Shown here: piece by piece, positions 34,829 through 45,371 of the stretch | How the letters are laid out: each line of letters starts with the position of its first letter | Position numbering within the stretch: position 1 is the stretch's first letter | DNA from: Luteolibacter sp. SL250 | GTDB lineage: Bacteria > Verrucomicrobiota > Verrucomicrobiia > Verrucomicrobiales > Akkermansiaceae | Assembly: GCF_026625605.1 (NCBI RefSeq) | Contig: NZ_CP113054.1 | Span: 1,550,001-1,614,000 of the forward strand | DNA: 64,000 nucleotides | Reading direction: 5' to 3' | The notes under the pieces: generated by a model | The model's input: the letters and a program-made list of their open reading frames with translations, nothing else | Told to the model about the DNA's origin: nothing | The model's database searches: none | Position numbers and translations under genes: made by a program

Positions 34829-36138
34829 TCAGGCCGTGACACCCTTCGGCAGTCCGCCTTCCGTGATCTTCACGCCGCTGATCCGCAGTGGACCTCCGAC
34901 GAACGGCTCGTTGGGGATGAGGGCGGAGGAGAATTTCAGCTCCACCGGCATGCCGCCTTGGTCGGCATCCACCTTGATGCCCGCGCACACCAGCAGCATC
35001 CGGCCATCGCTGAATCCTCCGCTGCGCAGGATGAAGAGCCGTGGTTCCCCCTCGCATTTGCAGTGGAAACTGCCCGTCACCCTCATCTTCGGCGGCACGT
35101 CGATCAGTGCGGAAATGCTGATGGTTTTCCCGCTGATGGCGGCGGTTTCCCCGACGGAGAATTTCTTGCCGATGGATGACTCCGCATCCTTGAAGCTCAC
35201 TTCCAGCGCTTTCCCGTCCCGGGATTTTCCGGCCTCCACATTCTTCCTATCCGGAAGTTCCGCCCAATCGGCCAGGCCCTTGTCCGGCATCGCCGGCCAT
35301 GAGGGGGTGGAGAATGGCTGGCCCGCCGCTGCAGTGGTCCAGGTGGACATCAGCGCCGCCGTGACTAGGCCCGCGCCCTTGTGGTTGGACGGACCGTCGC
35401 TGGGGTGGATGACATCGTTTGGCCGGTAAAGGTCGTCGGTCATTCCGGCGGTGACAAACGCCGCGTGGGAGTCCACCAGCGTGAGGGATGGATGCAGAAC
35501 GGCGACCGCCTGGATGGACTCCAGCGCGCGCTTGTAGTTGTCGATCCGCTTCCACGCGTTCTGGTTGGTGATGACCTGGGGCACGCCCGGCCATTTCAGC
35601 GAGGTCATGCCGATGGCGGCGAAAAGCCAGCCGCGCAGGGATGTCCTGTCACCTGGCAGCGATTGGAATGCCCCCAGCATGTTGTGTCCGTGGTGGAGGA
35701 TGCAGCAGTCCGGCAGTGGGATGGCGTCGATCGCCTGCGCCCGCCTTGCGTTCGTGAACATCTCCGTGGCGGAGGCACCGGGCAGGGTGGCCAGATAGAC
35801 GGTGAGCGTCGCCTTGCCGGTGTCGCGCAGCGCGACGGGGGCCTCGTATTGCTTCGGGCCGGTCGGCTTGCCCATCTCCCACTCGCCCCAGCGGTGCATC
35901 ACCACCTTGCAGTCCATCGCCTCTCCGATGGCCTTGGCAAAAAGGAAATACGGCCCGTTGGGCTCATAGGAAGTGCTGTCGCCGTTGATGAAGAGGATCG
36001 CATCTTTTCCTGCGGCCAGCTTTCCCTTGATGGGGGAGAAGGCGTTCGCGGTCCCCGTTTCCGCCGCCCGCATCCATCCGGCGGCTGCGAGGGTGAAGGC
36101 ACTTGCGGAGGCGAGGAAGCGGCGGCGGGTCGTGGTCA

Positions 36139-36139
<1 letters not shown>
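34829..36139 (-). CDS. SGNH/GDSL-type hydrolase-like protein with Tat signal
   Basis: A 436-residue protein with a twin-arginine type start (TTTRRRFLASASAFTLAAAG), so probably exported folded. 'ILFINGDSTSYEPN' near residues 48-61 has the Gly-Asp-Ser block I of SGNH hydrolases, 'HHGHNMLG' could be the block with the oxyanion Asn, and 'YRPNDVIHPSDGPSNHKGA' supplies the late D-x-x-H. The C-terminal 130 residues look like a separate beta-rich domain. Likely a carbohydrate or lipid esterase outside the cytoplasm. Its ATG overlaps the ABC exporter stop by one base, which suggests a shared transcript. Confidence 0.65.
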
Positions 36140-37905
<1,766 letters not shown>

Positions 37906-37956
37906 GCCGGGATGGGAGACGATGGCGGGCACGGCGTCAACCGTGCAGCCAGCGTT

Positions 37957-38883
37957 TCATCTCCTGCGGCGGCGGCACACCAGTGCTCCGGCCAGCGGAA
38001 GCAGCAGTGCGGCGGATGGTTCCGGGATCAGGGTTCCGGTGATGGCGGTGATGTCCGTGCGGTAGGTGAAAACATCCGTATATCCGGAACGGTCCCCATA
38101 TTCGGCGGAGTCAGCCGCGGATCCACCTTCGTCGTCCGCGAAATGGCCGATGCCCACCAGCACCCATTGGCCGCCACGGTAGGCGAACATGCCGCCTCCG
38201 GAGTCGCCGATGGCCACCTGGCCCTCATAGGCGGTGACGGCTCCAGGTCCCCCTGTCGGGCCGGGAGGGTCGAAGTCCGTGATGATGTTCATGCTGGTGA
38301 CCCCGCTGACCACCGCGTTCTGTACGGAGGTGACCCGGTTGGTGCCCCAGCGCATGACTTGGGCGTCGGAGGCGCTGGTCGAACCCCATGGATAGGGGTC
38401 ACTGGTGCCGGTGGCGGTCGTGTATCCCCGTCCCATCATCAGGACGAACTCGTTGGTCGTGGCGGAAGTGCTTGCGAGATTGACGGTGGGGAGGGCGGCT
38501 GCGGCGGTGCCTGCAACGCCGGAAATCTCCATCAGCAGCAGGTCCGTGCCGGTGACCGTCTGGGAGTGGACGACCGCGTAGCTGGTCCCCGCAACGGTGA
38601 TGGTTCCCGGATTCCCCACATGGCCCGCACCCAGCACCCATCCGTTGCCCGTGCTCTGGTTGTAGCCCAGATAGACGCCTGACGCGTCATTCACCCGCAG
38701 CAGGTTGCCCCAGTGGTTGAACGACGCCTGGGAAGATGAGGAAAGGTAGCTCTGTAGGCTGGACTCCGAGCCGTTGTTGGTGCCGGTGCCGAGCGTGCCA
38801 CCGACGATCACCGCCTGTGCCGTGCCGGAAGCCACCAGCATCAAAAAAACCGGGAGGGAAACACCGCGGAACAGGGCTTTCAT
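37957..38883 (-). CDS. Trypsin-like serine protease with PEP-CTERM sorting tail
   Basis: A 308-residue secreted protein from ATG 38883. A signal peptide (residues 1-24) ends in AQA. The catalytic triad is readable as His in 'GWVLGAGHV', Asp in 'GTDLLLMEI' and Ser in 'GDSGGGMFA', an S1-family pattern. The C-terminus 'IPEPSAALLLPLAGALVCRR' is a PEP-CTERM signal: PEP motif, hydrophobic stretch, basic tail. Such tails are cut by an exosortase, which implies that the organism makes exopolysaccharide and has an epsH/xrtA-type gene elsewhere. Domain order and length are normal for verrucomicrobial PEP-CTERM proteases. Confidence 0.88.
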   Translation of the reverse strand: MKALFRGVSLPVFLMLVASGTAQAVIVGGTLGTGTNNGSESSLQSYLSSSSQASFNHWGNLLRVNDASGVYLGYNQSTGNGWVLGAGHVGNPGTITVAGTSYAVVHSQTVTGTDLLLMEISGVAGTAAAALPTVNLASTSATTNEFVLMMGRGYTTATGTSDPYPWGSTSASDAQVMRWGTNRVTSVQNAVVSGVTSMNIITDFDPPGPTGGPGAVTAYEGQVAIGDSGGGMFAYRGGQWVLVGIGHFADDEGGSAADSAEYGDRSGYTDVFTYRTDITAITGTLIPEPSAALLLPLAGALVCRRRRR

Positions 38884-38966
38884 TTTCCCTGTTCTGGTAA
38901 GGGGGGCTGAGGAAAATGTCAATTCCCCGGTGAACGCGGGGATTGCGCTCCCCGGGCGGATGGCGC

Positions 38967-40304
38967 ATGAAAGGCCCGATGACCGGTCGGGAAGTTCGTG
39001 AAGTGTTGGATCAGACGGGGGTGCTCCCCAGCAAGCAGCTCGGGCAGAACTTTCTGGTCGATCCGAACATGGCGCGCTGGATCGTCTCCCGGCTCGAACT
39101 GACCCCGGATGACGCCGTGGTGGAGGTGGGACCCGGCACCGGGGCGCTCACGGAGCATGTGGTGGGCACCGTGCGGAAGGTCATCCTCATCGAGTTCGAC
39201 GCCCGTCTGGCCGCCGCGCTCAAGGAGCGGTTCAAGGATGACCCCTCCGTGGAGGTCCACCATGAGGACGGCGCGAAGTTCGATGGCCGGAAACTCTTCA
39301 AACACCGCCCGTTGAAATTCCTGGGAAATCTTCCCTACTCATCCGGAGGAGCGATCATGAAGAACCTCCTCAGTCGGCCGAACCCGTTTTCCCGAGCGGT
39401 GGTCATGCTGCAGAAGGAGGTGATCGACCGCCTGGCCGCCGCCGCCGGGACCGACGACTACGGCATGCTTTCCCTGCGTGTGCAGTCGGAGTGGGAGGTG
39501 CGGCCGCTCCGCACCGTGCCGCCGGAGGCCTTCTATCCACAGCCGAAGATCGACTCCAGCGTGGCGGTGCTTACGCCACGCAAAGGTGGCCTGCCGCCGT
39601 TTGATGCACGGCTTTTCGACGAGATCATCCGCCGTGGTTTCGCCCAGCGCAGGAAGCAGCTCAAAAAGCAGATGCCGAAGGAACCCGCATGGGAAGAGGT
39701 CGCGGGTTCGCTGGGCCTGCCTCTCACCGTTCGCGGGGAGGATCTGACGCTGGAGCAGTGGGTGGATCTCTCCCGGGCGTTTGATCCCCATCCGTTGAAA
39801 GACCTGCCGCAGAAGGACGGGGAAATTTTCGACGTCGTGGATGCGGACGACCAGGTCACCGGCACCGCCACCCGGGCGGAGGTGCATGCGCGAGGGCTGC
39901 TCCACCGTGCCGTGCATGTCTTTGTTTATAACAAGCGCGGGGACATCCTGCTCCAGCGGCGGTCGCTGCTGAAGGACGCCCATCCCGGTGTATGGGATTC
40001 CAGCGTTTCCGGGCACCTGGATTCCGGGGAGGATTATGAACCCGCGGCCATCCGCGAACTGGAGGAGGAAATGGGCATCTCCGGCGCGGCGGTGGAGGAA
40101 GTGGGGCGCGTAAAGCCCTGCCCGGAAACCGGCTGGGAACACGTCCGCCTCTATCGCACGCGGCATGATGGCTCCGTGAAATTCCCCTGCGCGGAGATCG
40201 ACGCCGCGATGTGGTTCCCCGTCGCGGAGGTGGCGGCGTGGATCGCCAACCGGCCTGCGGATTTCGCCAGCGGCTTCCTGGAATGCTGGAAACTGGCGGA
40301 TTGA
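38967..40304 (+). CDS. rsmA: KsgA/RsmA 16S rRNA dimethyltransferase fused to a NUDIX domain
   Basis: A 445-residue fusion. Residues about 15-270 are a complete RsmA (KsgA): 'QLGQNFLVDPNMARWIV', 'VVEVGPGTGALTEHV' and the catalytic NLPY in 'FLGNLPYSSGGAI', with the usual C-terminal helical domain ending 'EQWVDLSRAF'. It dimethylates two adenines in the 3' helix of 16S rRNA. Residues about 285-445 are a NUDIX hydrolase with the box starting 'GHLDSGEDYEPAAIREL' and ending EEMGI, resembling the IDI/YfcD group. A single frame with no internal stop or start signal encodes both. ATG 38967 is preferred; 38979 is possible. Confidence 0.9.
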   Translation: MKGPMTGREVREVLDQTGVLPSKQLGQNFLVDPNMARWIVSRLELTPDDAVVEVGPGTGALTEHVVGTVRKVILIEFDARLAAALKERFKDDPSVEVHHEDGAKFDGRKLFKHRPLKFLGNLPYSSGGAIMKNLLSRPNPFSRAVVMLQKEVIDRLAAAAGTDDYGMLSLRVQSEWEVRPLRTVPPEAFYPQPKIDSSVAVLTPRKGGLPPFDARLFDEIIRRGFAQRRKQLKKQMPKEPAWEEVAGSLGLPLTVRGEDLTLEQWVDLSRAFDPHPLKDLPQKDGEIFDVVDADDQVTGTATRAEVHARGLLHRAVHVFVYNKRGDILLQRRSLLKDAHPGVWDSSVSGHLDSGEDYEPAAIRELEEEMGISGAAVEEVGRVKPCPETGWEHVRLYRTRHDGSVKFPCAEIDAAMWFPVAEVAAWIANRPADFASGFLECWKLAD

Positions 40305-40351
40305 GATAGAAAGCCGTCGCATTCTTCCGGATACGGGTTACCGGTGTCCGG

Positions 40352-43036
40352 ATGAGGGGTTGTCGTGCGGCTCTGCTCACACTGATGCTTTCCGCCATGG
40401 CGGGTGGCCAGCTCGTCCGCGTCCCGAACACCACGCTCAATCTCCCTGCGTCCCTGCCCTCGGCCACGGAATACACGACGGAGAACGCGTTGGGGGGCCT
40501 CGGATTCAATGAACCCATGTCCGTCGTGTCCGTGCGGCATGAGACGCACCGGCTGTTCGTCGCGGAGCGGGATGGAATCCTGAAGGTGGTGAACCTCACC
40601 CCGGCGCAGCCGGTCGCGTCGGAATACCTGGATCTGCGCGACCTGCTGGGATCCGGAGAGACCTTCACCCGGGGAGGCGAGAATGGCTTCCTTTCTGTTG
40701 CGTTCCATCCGGAGTTCGCCGTGAACCGGACGCTGTTCGTTTATTTCAGCTTCGTCGCGGATGACGGAAAACTGTTCCAGCGGCTCCATCGCGTCGTGAT
40801 GGATGGATCCACCACGAACAACGCCGCCATAGCCTCCCATGAACCCCTGCTGACGATCTATGACCGCGCTTCGAACCACAACGGCGGCACCATTGATTTC
40901 GGTCCTGACGGGTACCTCTATCTTTCACTGGGGGACGAGGGCGGTAGCGGGGATCAGCATGACAATGCGCGCTTCATCACCCAGGACCCCGCCGCGGGCC
41001 GGACCGGCTTCTGGGGGCAGATGGTGCGGCTGGATGTGGACCACCGCGCCGGGAACCTGACGCCGCAGTCCCACCAGCAGAACTCCACCTCGTACCCCTC
41101 CGCGGTGAACGCCTCCGCCTACAAGGTCCCGGCGGACAATCCCTTCATCGGACGGATGACCTGGCACAACATCGACATCGATCCGGCGGATGTCCGCAAT
41201 GAGATCTGGGCCACGGGCCTGCGCAATCCCTTCCGCTGGTCTTTCGACCGGCCCACGGGACGACTCTATCTCGGGGACGTGGGGCAGGGAAGGTGGGAGG
41301 AAATCAACATCATCACCCGAGGCGGGGACTACGGATGGTCCTGGCGCGAGGGCACCCATGAATACAACAGCCCGCCATCGCCGGCGGATCCGCCTGCCGA
41401 CGGCTTTTTCCCGATCGATCCCATCTATGACTACGGCCGTTCCAGTAACGGCGTGCTGGGAGGGAACTGCGTGACCGGCGGGGCCGTGTACCGGGGCAAC
41501 CGCCTGACCGAGCTGTTCGGTGCCTATGTCTTCGCGGACCTCAGCGGACCCATCGTGGCGTTGCGGGAAAACAACGGTACGTGGACGGCCAAAAAACTGG
41601 GTTCGGAGGGCGGCATCGTCCACTTCGGGCATGATCCGCGGGACGGTGAACTTCTCTTCTGCGCGAATGGACAGGTGAAGCGGTTCGTCCGCTCGGAAAC
41701 CACCGGCACCGCCCCTCCGGCCACCCTTTCCGCCGTGGGTGCGTTTTCCAATCTCGCCACCCTCACCCCGCACGCGGGCATCGTGCCCTACAATGTGAAT
41801 CTTCCGTTCTGGAGCGACCACGCCATCAAGCGCCGGTGGTTCTCCATCCGCAATACGACGGATGACGTCACCTACAGCCGTGACGGGAACTGGACCCTGC
41901 CCGCCGGGATGGTGTGGGTGAAACACTTCGACATCCAGACGGTGCGTGGCCAGCCATCCTCCGCGCGGAAGCTGGAGACCCGCATCCTGGTGAAGACCAC
42001 GGGCGGCACCTACGGGCTGTCCTACCGCTGGCGGGCGGACCAGACGGACGCGGATCTGGTGGATGAGGAGGGAAGGGATGATCCGCTCACCATCACCGTG
42101 GATGGTTCCCCCACCTCACAGACATGGCGGTTCCCCAGCCGCGGGCAGTGCATGAACTGCCACACCTCGGTGGGCGGCCACGCGCTTTCCTTCAACACCC
42201 GCCAGCTCAACCGCGACCACCTTTACGGCGCGCAGACGCGGAACCAGCTCACCGCACTGGAAGTCGCGGGTTATTTCTCCAACACCGTCGGCGGTGTCCA
42301 CACCCTCCCGGCCTATGCCGTGCCGGACGATGCCACCCAGAGCCGGGAGTGGCGGGTGCGCTCCTACCTGGCAGTGAACTGCTCCCAGTGCCACCAGCCC
42401 GGCGGTCCCGCGAGCGGGAACTGGGACGCCCGCGCGACGGTGGAGACGGATGCCGCGATGATCGTCAACGGCGTCCTGCTCGATCCCGCGGGGAATGCCG
42501 CCAACCGCTTCGTCGTGCCGGGGGATGTCACCCACTCCGTGGCGCTGCGGAGGATGCAGGGCATCCCGTCGCGCATGCCGCCCATCGGTTCGAACGTCAT
42601 CGACTCCTCCGGCGTCGCCCTCCTCACGGACTGGATCAACGCGGACCTGCCCGCACGGCGGAGTTTCGCCCAGTGGCAGGTGGCCATGTTCGGGGATCCG
42701 CCACCGGCGAAGGCCGCGCCGGACCAGGATCCCGACGGTGACGGGCTGGACAACCGCACGGAGTATCTGGCGGGGACCCCGCCGGAGTCCGGGAACCCGC
42801 CATCGCTCCTGAAAACGGACATTTCCGGCGGCCAGCTCCGTTTCCGCCACACGCTGCCCGCGAACCGCGCGATGGTCATCGAAACCAGCGAAACGCTCGC
42901 TCCCGGCTCCTGGCAGCCGTGGGATGTGCCGGGAAATTCGCCCGTTTTTCCAGCTTCGGCGGGCGAGAGGACGCTGGAAATCCCTTTGCCCACCGGGCCC
43001 CGGCGGTTTTTCCGGGGGCGGATTTCCGCGCCCTGA
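40352..43036 (+). CDS. Secreted glucose/sorbosone dehydrogenase-like protein fused to cytochrome c
   Basis: An 894-residue exported protein (signal peptide to about residue 19). Residues about 45-450 form a GSDH-type beta-propeller ('GLGFNEPMSVVSV...LFVAERDGIL', 'NHNGGTIDFGPDGYLYLSLGD', 'GLRNPFRWSFD', 'GDVGQGRWEEIN'), the fold of PQQ-dependent aldose dehydrogenases. Two CxxCH haem sites follow at Cys600 (CMNCH) and Cys677 (CSQCH). A 'DPDGDGLDN' calcium-type repeat and a beta-rich tail close the protein. It probably oxidises a sugar or alcohol in the periplasm and passes electrons to its own haems. Whether PQQ is bound cannot be judged; no pqq genes lie nearby. Confidence 0.82.
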   Translation: MRGCRAALLTLMLSAMAGGQLVRVPNTTLNLPASLPSATEYTTENALGGLGFNEPMSVVSVRHETHRLFVAERDGILKVVNLTPAQPVASEYLDLRDLLGSGETFTRGGENGFLSVAFHPEFAVNRTLFVYFSFVADDGKLFQRLHRVVMDGSTTNNAAIASHEPLLTIYDRASNHNGGTIDFGPDGYLYLSLGDEGGSGDQHDNARFITQDPAAGRTGFWGQMVRLDVDHRAGNLTPQSHQQNSTSYPSAVNASAYKVPADNPFIGRMTWHNIDIDPADVRNEIWATGLRNPFRWSFDRPTGRLYLGDVGQGRWEEINIITRGGDYGWSWREGTHEYNSPPSPADPPADGFFPIDPIYDYGRSSNGVLGGNCVTGGAVYRGNRLTELFGAYVFADLSGPIVALRENNGTWTAKKLGSEGGIVHFGHDPRDGELLFCANGQVKRFVRSETTGTAPPATLSAVGAFSNLATLTPHAGIVPYNVNLPFWSDHAIKRRWFSIRNTTDDVTYSRDGNWTLPAGMVWVKHFDIQTVRGQPSSARKLETRILVKTTGGTYGLSYRWRADQTDADLVDEEGRDDPLTITVDGSPTSQTWRFPSRGQCMNCHTSVGGHALSFNTRQLNRDHLYGAQTRNQLTALEVAGYFSNTVGGVHTLPAYAVPDDATQSREWRVRSYLAVNCSQCHQPGGPASGNWDARATVETDAAMIVNGVLLDPAGNAANRFVVPGDVTHSVALRRMQGIPSRMPPIGSNVIDSSGVALLTDWINADLPARRSFAQWQVAMFGDPPPAKAAPDQDPDGDGLDNRTEYLAGTPPESGNPPSLLKTDISGGQLRFRHTLPANRAMVIETSETLAPGSWQPWDVPGNSPVFPASAGERTLEIPLPTGPRRFFRGRISAP

Positions 43037-43093
43037 GGTCCTGTTGACCCTGTGGCTTGCCAAGCCGCGTCCGGGGGCTACGCTCTCGCGCGC

Positions 43094-43981
43094 ATGCCGC
43101 AGCCTCCCGTCCAGCTCGAACCCGTAACGCCGGATCCCCGCAAGCTCTGGATGACCGCCCTCATCCTGGTGGTCATCATGGTTGTGGGTGCCGTGGCCAT
43201 CCTGGGAGCCTACCGCAGCTACAACCGCAAGCAGGCCACCAGCGACCGCCCGGCGATGAACAGCAACCGTCTCACGCCGGAGAAGGATCTCCCCCTCGTC
43301 CGTCAGGACGGCGGCCGGGCCGCCTTGCTCGACCTTTCCGGGAAGGTCATCCTCATCCAGGTCGTCAGCTCGGCCCAGCCGGAGACCTCCGCACGGACCA
43401 ACGGCGTGATGAAACGCATGGCGGAGGAATACGCCGCCAACGACGGCGTCGCCCTCGTTTCCCTCGTCGTCGATCCCGGACCTCCGGAGAAAGCCCTCGA
43501 GTCACTCACCGCCGCCGCCACCGCCCTGGGTGCCAGCCTGCCAAAGTGGTGGGTGGGGACCAACCAGGCGGAGTTGCTCCACAAGTATGTGAAAAAGGAG
43601 TTCAAGGCGGCCATCTTCCCCCACCAGGAAGACGGGAAATGGGTCTTCGACACCTCCCTGGTGCTGTTGGACCGCAACGGCATCGTCCGCCAGCCCGTCG
43701 TCCCCCAGAAGCGTGGTGGTTCCCCGTATGTGGGACCGTTTGATTTCGACCAGGCCGCTTCGTGGGACGAACGTGGAATAAAAACCGGGACGGAACGCTC
43801 CAACGCCGGAGAACTCGAAGCTCTCCTGGTGAAGACCATCGACATCCTGCTCACGGAGCCGGTCCAGAAGCAGTCCGACAGCAAGGCCCCCTTGTATTTC
43901 CTCGGAGCGGGTGTCGCGCTCGCCATCGGGGGAGTCGTGTATTTCGTGTTCTCATCCCGGAAACGCCTCCGGAATCCATGA
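43094..43981 (+). CDS. Sco1/thioredoxin-fold protein lacking the copper cysteines
   Basis: A 295-residue protein with a short cytoplasmic tail, one transmembrane helix (about 20-40), a thioredoxin-like periplasmic domain ('LSGKVILIQVVSSAQPETSARTNGVMKRMAEEY') and a second helix at the C-terminus (about 270-288). The place of the Sco CxxxC motif reads S-S-A-Q-P, so it cannot bind copper in the Sco manner. It sits directly upstream of a second Sco-like gene and a DUF420 gene, a set linked with cytochrome oxidase assembly. It may be a structural partner of the downstream protein. Confidence 0.7.
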   Translation: MPQPPVQLEPVTPDPRKLWMTALILVVIMVVGAVAILGAYRSYNRKQATSDRPAMNSNRLTPEKDLPLVRQDGGRAALLDLSGKVILIQVVSSAQPETSARTNGVMKRMAEEYAANDGVALVSLVVDPGPPEKALESLTAAATALGASLPKWWVGTNQAELLHKYVKKEFKAAIFPHQEDGKWVFDTSLVLLDRNGIVRQPVVPQKRGGSPYVGPFDFDQAASWDERGIKTGTERSNAGELEALLVKTIDILLTEPVQKQSDSKAPLYFLGAGVALAIGGVVYFVFSSRKRLRNP

Positions 43982-43988
43982 AACAGCC

Positions 43989-44705
43989 ATGAGCCGCAAA
44001 ACAACCATCTTCCTCTTCTACACCGGCGTCGCCGTCGTCTCCGCCCTCATCATCGCCGCGGCGGTGCTCACCCGTTCCACTTTCCCCGGCGAGAAGGCAT
44101 CGCAGGAGCTCATCATCGACAGTGGCAAAACCACGCCAACCGACTATTTCCCGATCGGCAGGGACCTCCCCGCCGTGAACCAGGACGATCAACAGGTGAA
44201 GCTCTCCGACCTGCGGGGAAAGGTCTGGGTCGCCGCGGAGTTCTTCGCCGTGTGTCCTCACTGTGCCGTCCGCAACGGCTCCGAGCTGCGGGAGATCTAT
44301 GAGGCGTTCAAATCTGATCCGGATTTCCACATCGCCTGCATCTCCGTCGATCCCGAGGAGGATAAGCCGGAGAAGCTGAAGGAGTATGCGAAGGTGCTGG
44401 GCGCGGACACGAAGAACTGGTGGTTCCTCAACGCCGGTGAAGCCAAGGCGACCCACAGCTACCTGGAAAAGGAACTGAAGTTCTTCGGCGTGCGCGAGCG
44501 CTCCGACCCGCTGGACATCGAGGCGAACGGCCGCTACCAGCACGACCTCGGCTTCCTGCTGGTGGACCGGAATTTCAACGTCATCGGCAAGTGGCCGCTG
44601 GCGGACGCCCGCTCCGAGGAAGCGAAGAAACGTGACCCGCAGATGTATGAGCGGATGAAGAAGGAACTCTTCGACCGCATCCGTCTGGAACTCGCCAAGA
44701 AGTGA
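43989..44705 (+). CDS. Sco1/SenC-like thioredoxin-fold protein with CPHC motif
   Basis: A 238-residue protein starting 7 bases after the preceding Sco-like gene. One N-terminal transmembrane helix anchors a thioredoxin-fold domain with 'GKVWVAAEFFAVCPHCAVRN'. Sco proteins normally have C-x-x-x-C; here the spacing is C-x-x-C, closer to a thiol-disulfide reductase, while the rest ('LLVDRNFNVIGKW...') is Sco-like. It probably reduces or metallates the Cu(A) site of cytochrome oxidase in the periplasm. The DUF420 gene follows after 10 bases. Confidence 0.8.
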   Translation: MSRKTTIFLFYTGVAVVSALIIAAAVLTRSTFPGEKASQELIIDSGKTTPTDYFPIGRDLPAVNQDDQQVKLSDLRGKVWVAAEFFAVCPHCAVRNGSELREIYEAFKSDPDFHIACISVDPEEDKPEKLKEYAKVLGADTKNWWFLNAGEAKATHSYLEKELKFFGVRERSDPLDIEANGRYQHDLGFLLVDRNFNVIGKWPLADARSEEAKKRDPQMYERMKKELFDRIRLELAKK

Positions 44706-44715
44706 ATCTTTCCCG

Positions 44716-45282
44716 ATGACCCCTGAACACAAAGCGTGGCTGTCACGCCCCCCGCAGGAAGCCCTTTCCAGGAAACTGGGCATCACCGCATGGATCCTCA
44801 CCGCCGTGGTGCTGGTGCTGGTGGTCATGATGCGCAGCCCCTACAAGATCCCGCTGCCTGAAGGCTGGTCCATGTCCTTCCTTCCGCCCGTGCACGCCGT
44901 CCTCAACACGCTGGTCACCATCGCCCTCATCGGCGCGCTGGTGGCGGTGAAGCAGGGGAAGATCGCGCTGCACCGGAATTTCATCTTCGCCGCCATGGCG
45001 CTGTCGGTCGGCTTCCTGCTGTGCTATGTGGCTTACCACTTCACCACGGTGGAGACCCGCTACGGCGGGGAAGGAGCCATGCGGACCGTCTATTTCTTCC
45101 TCCTCATCACGCACATCGTGTTGGCGGGGATCAGCCTGCCCTTCATCCTGTTCGCTTTCATTTCCGGCTGGACGAACCGCTTTGCCGCCCACCGCCGGCT
45201 GGTGAAGTGGGTCTTCCCGATGTGGCTCTACGTCGCCGCCACCGGCCCCGTCTGCTACCTGATGCTGCGGCCCTACTATTGA
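44716..45282 (+). CDS. DUF420 membrane protein (oxidase-assembly associated)
   Basis: A 188-residue protein with five hydrophobic segments and conserved-looking histidines in 'PPVHAVLNTL', 'LHRNFIFAAMALSVGFLLCYVAYHFT' and 'ITHIVLAGISLPF', all typical of DUF420. Members (including the group related to CtaM/YozB) sit next to sco and cytochrome oxidase genes and help mature haem-copper oxidases. The order sco-like, sco-like, DUF420 with gaps of 7 and 10 bases makes one operon. The oxidase genes themselves are not in the window. Confidence 0.85.
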   Translation: MTPEHKAWLSRPPQEALSRKLGITAWILTAVVLVLVVMMRSPYKIPLPEGWSMSFLPPVHAVLNTLVTIALIGALVAVKQGKIALHRNFIFAAMALSVGFLLCYVAYHFTTVETRYGGEGAMRTVYFFLLITHIVLAGISLPFILFAFISGWTNRFAAHRRLVKWVFPMWLYVAATGPVCYLMLRPYY

Positions 45283-45371
45283 ACTGAAGCCAGCGCTCCG
45301 TTGACACGCGATCACGTGAGTGCCGGGGGTTGAAACAGGAGGAAGGACCGTATCTGATAGGTCCTCCCCCC

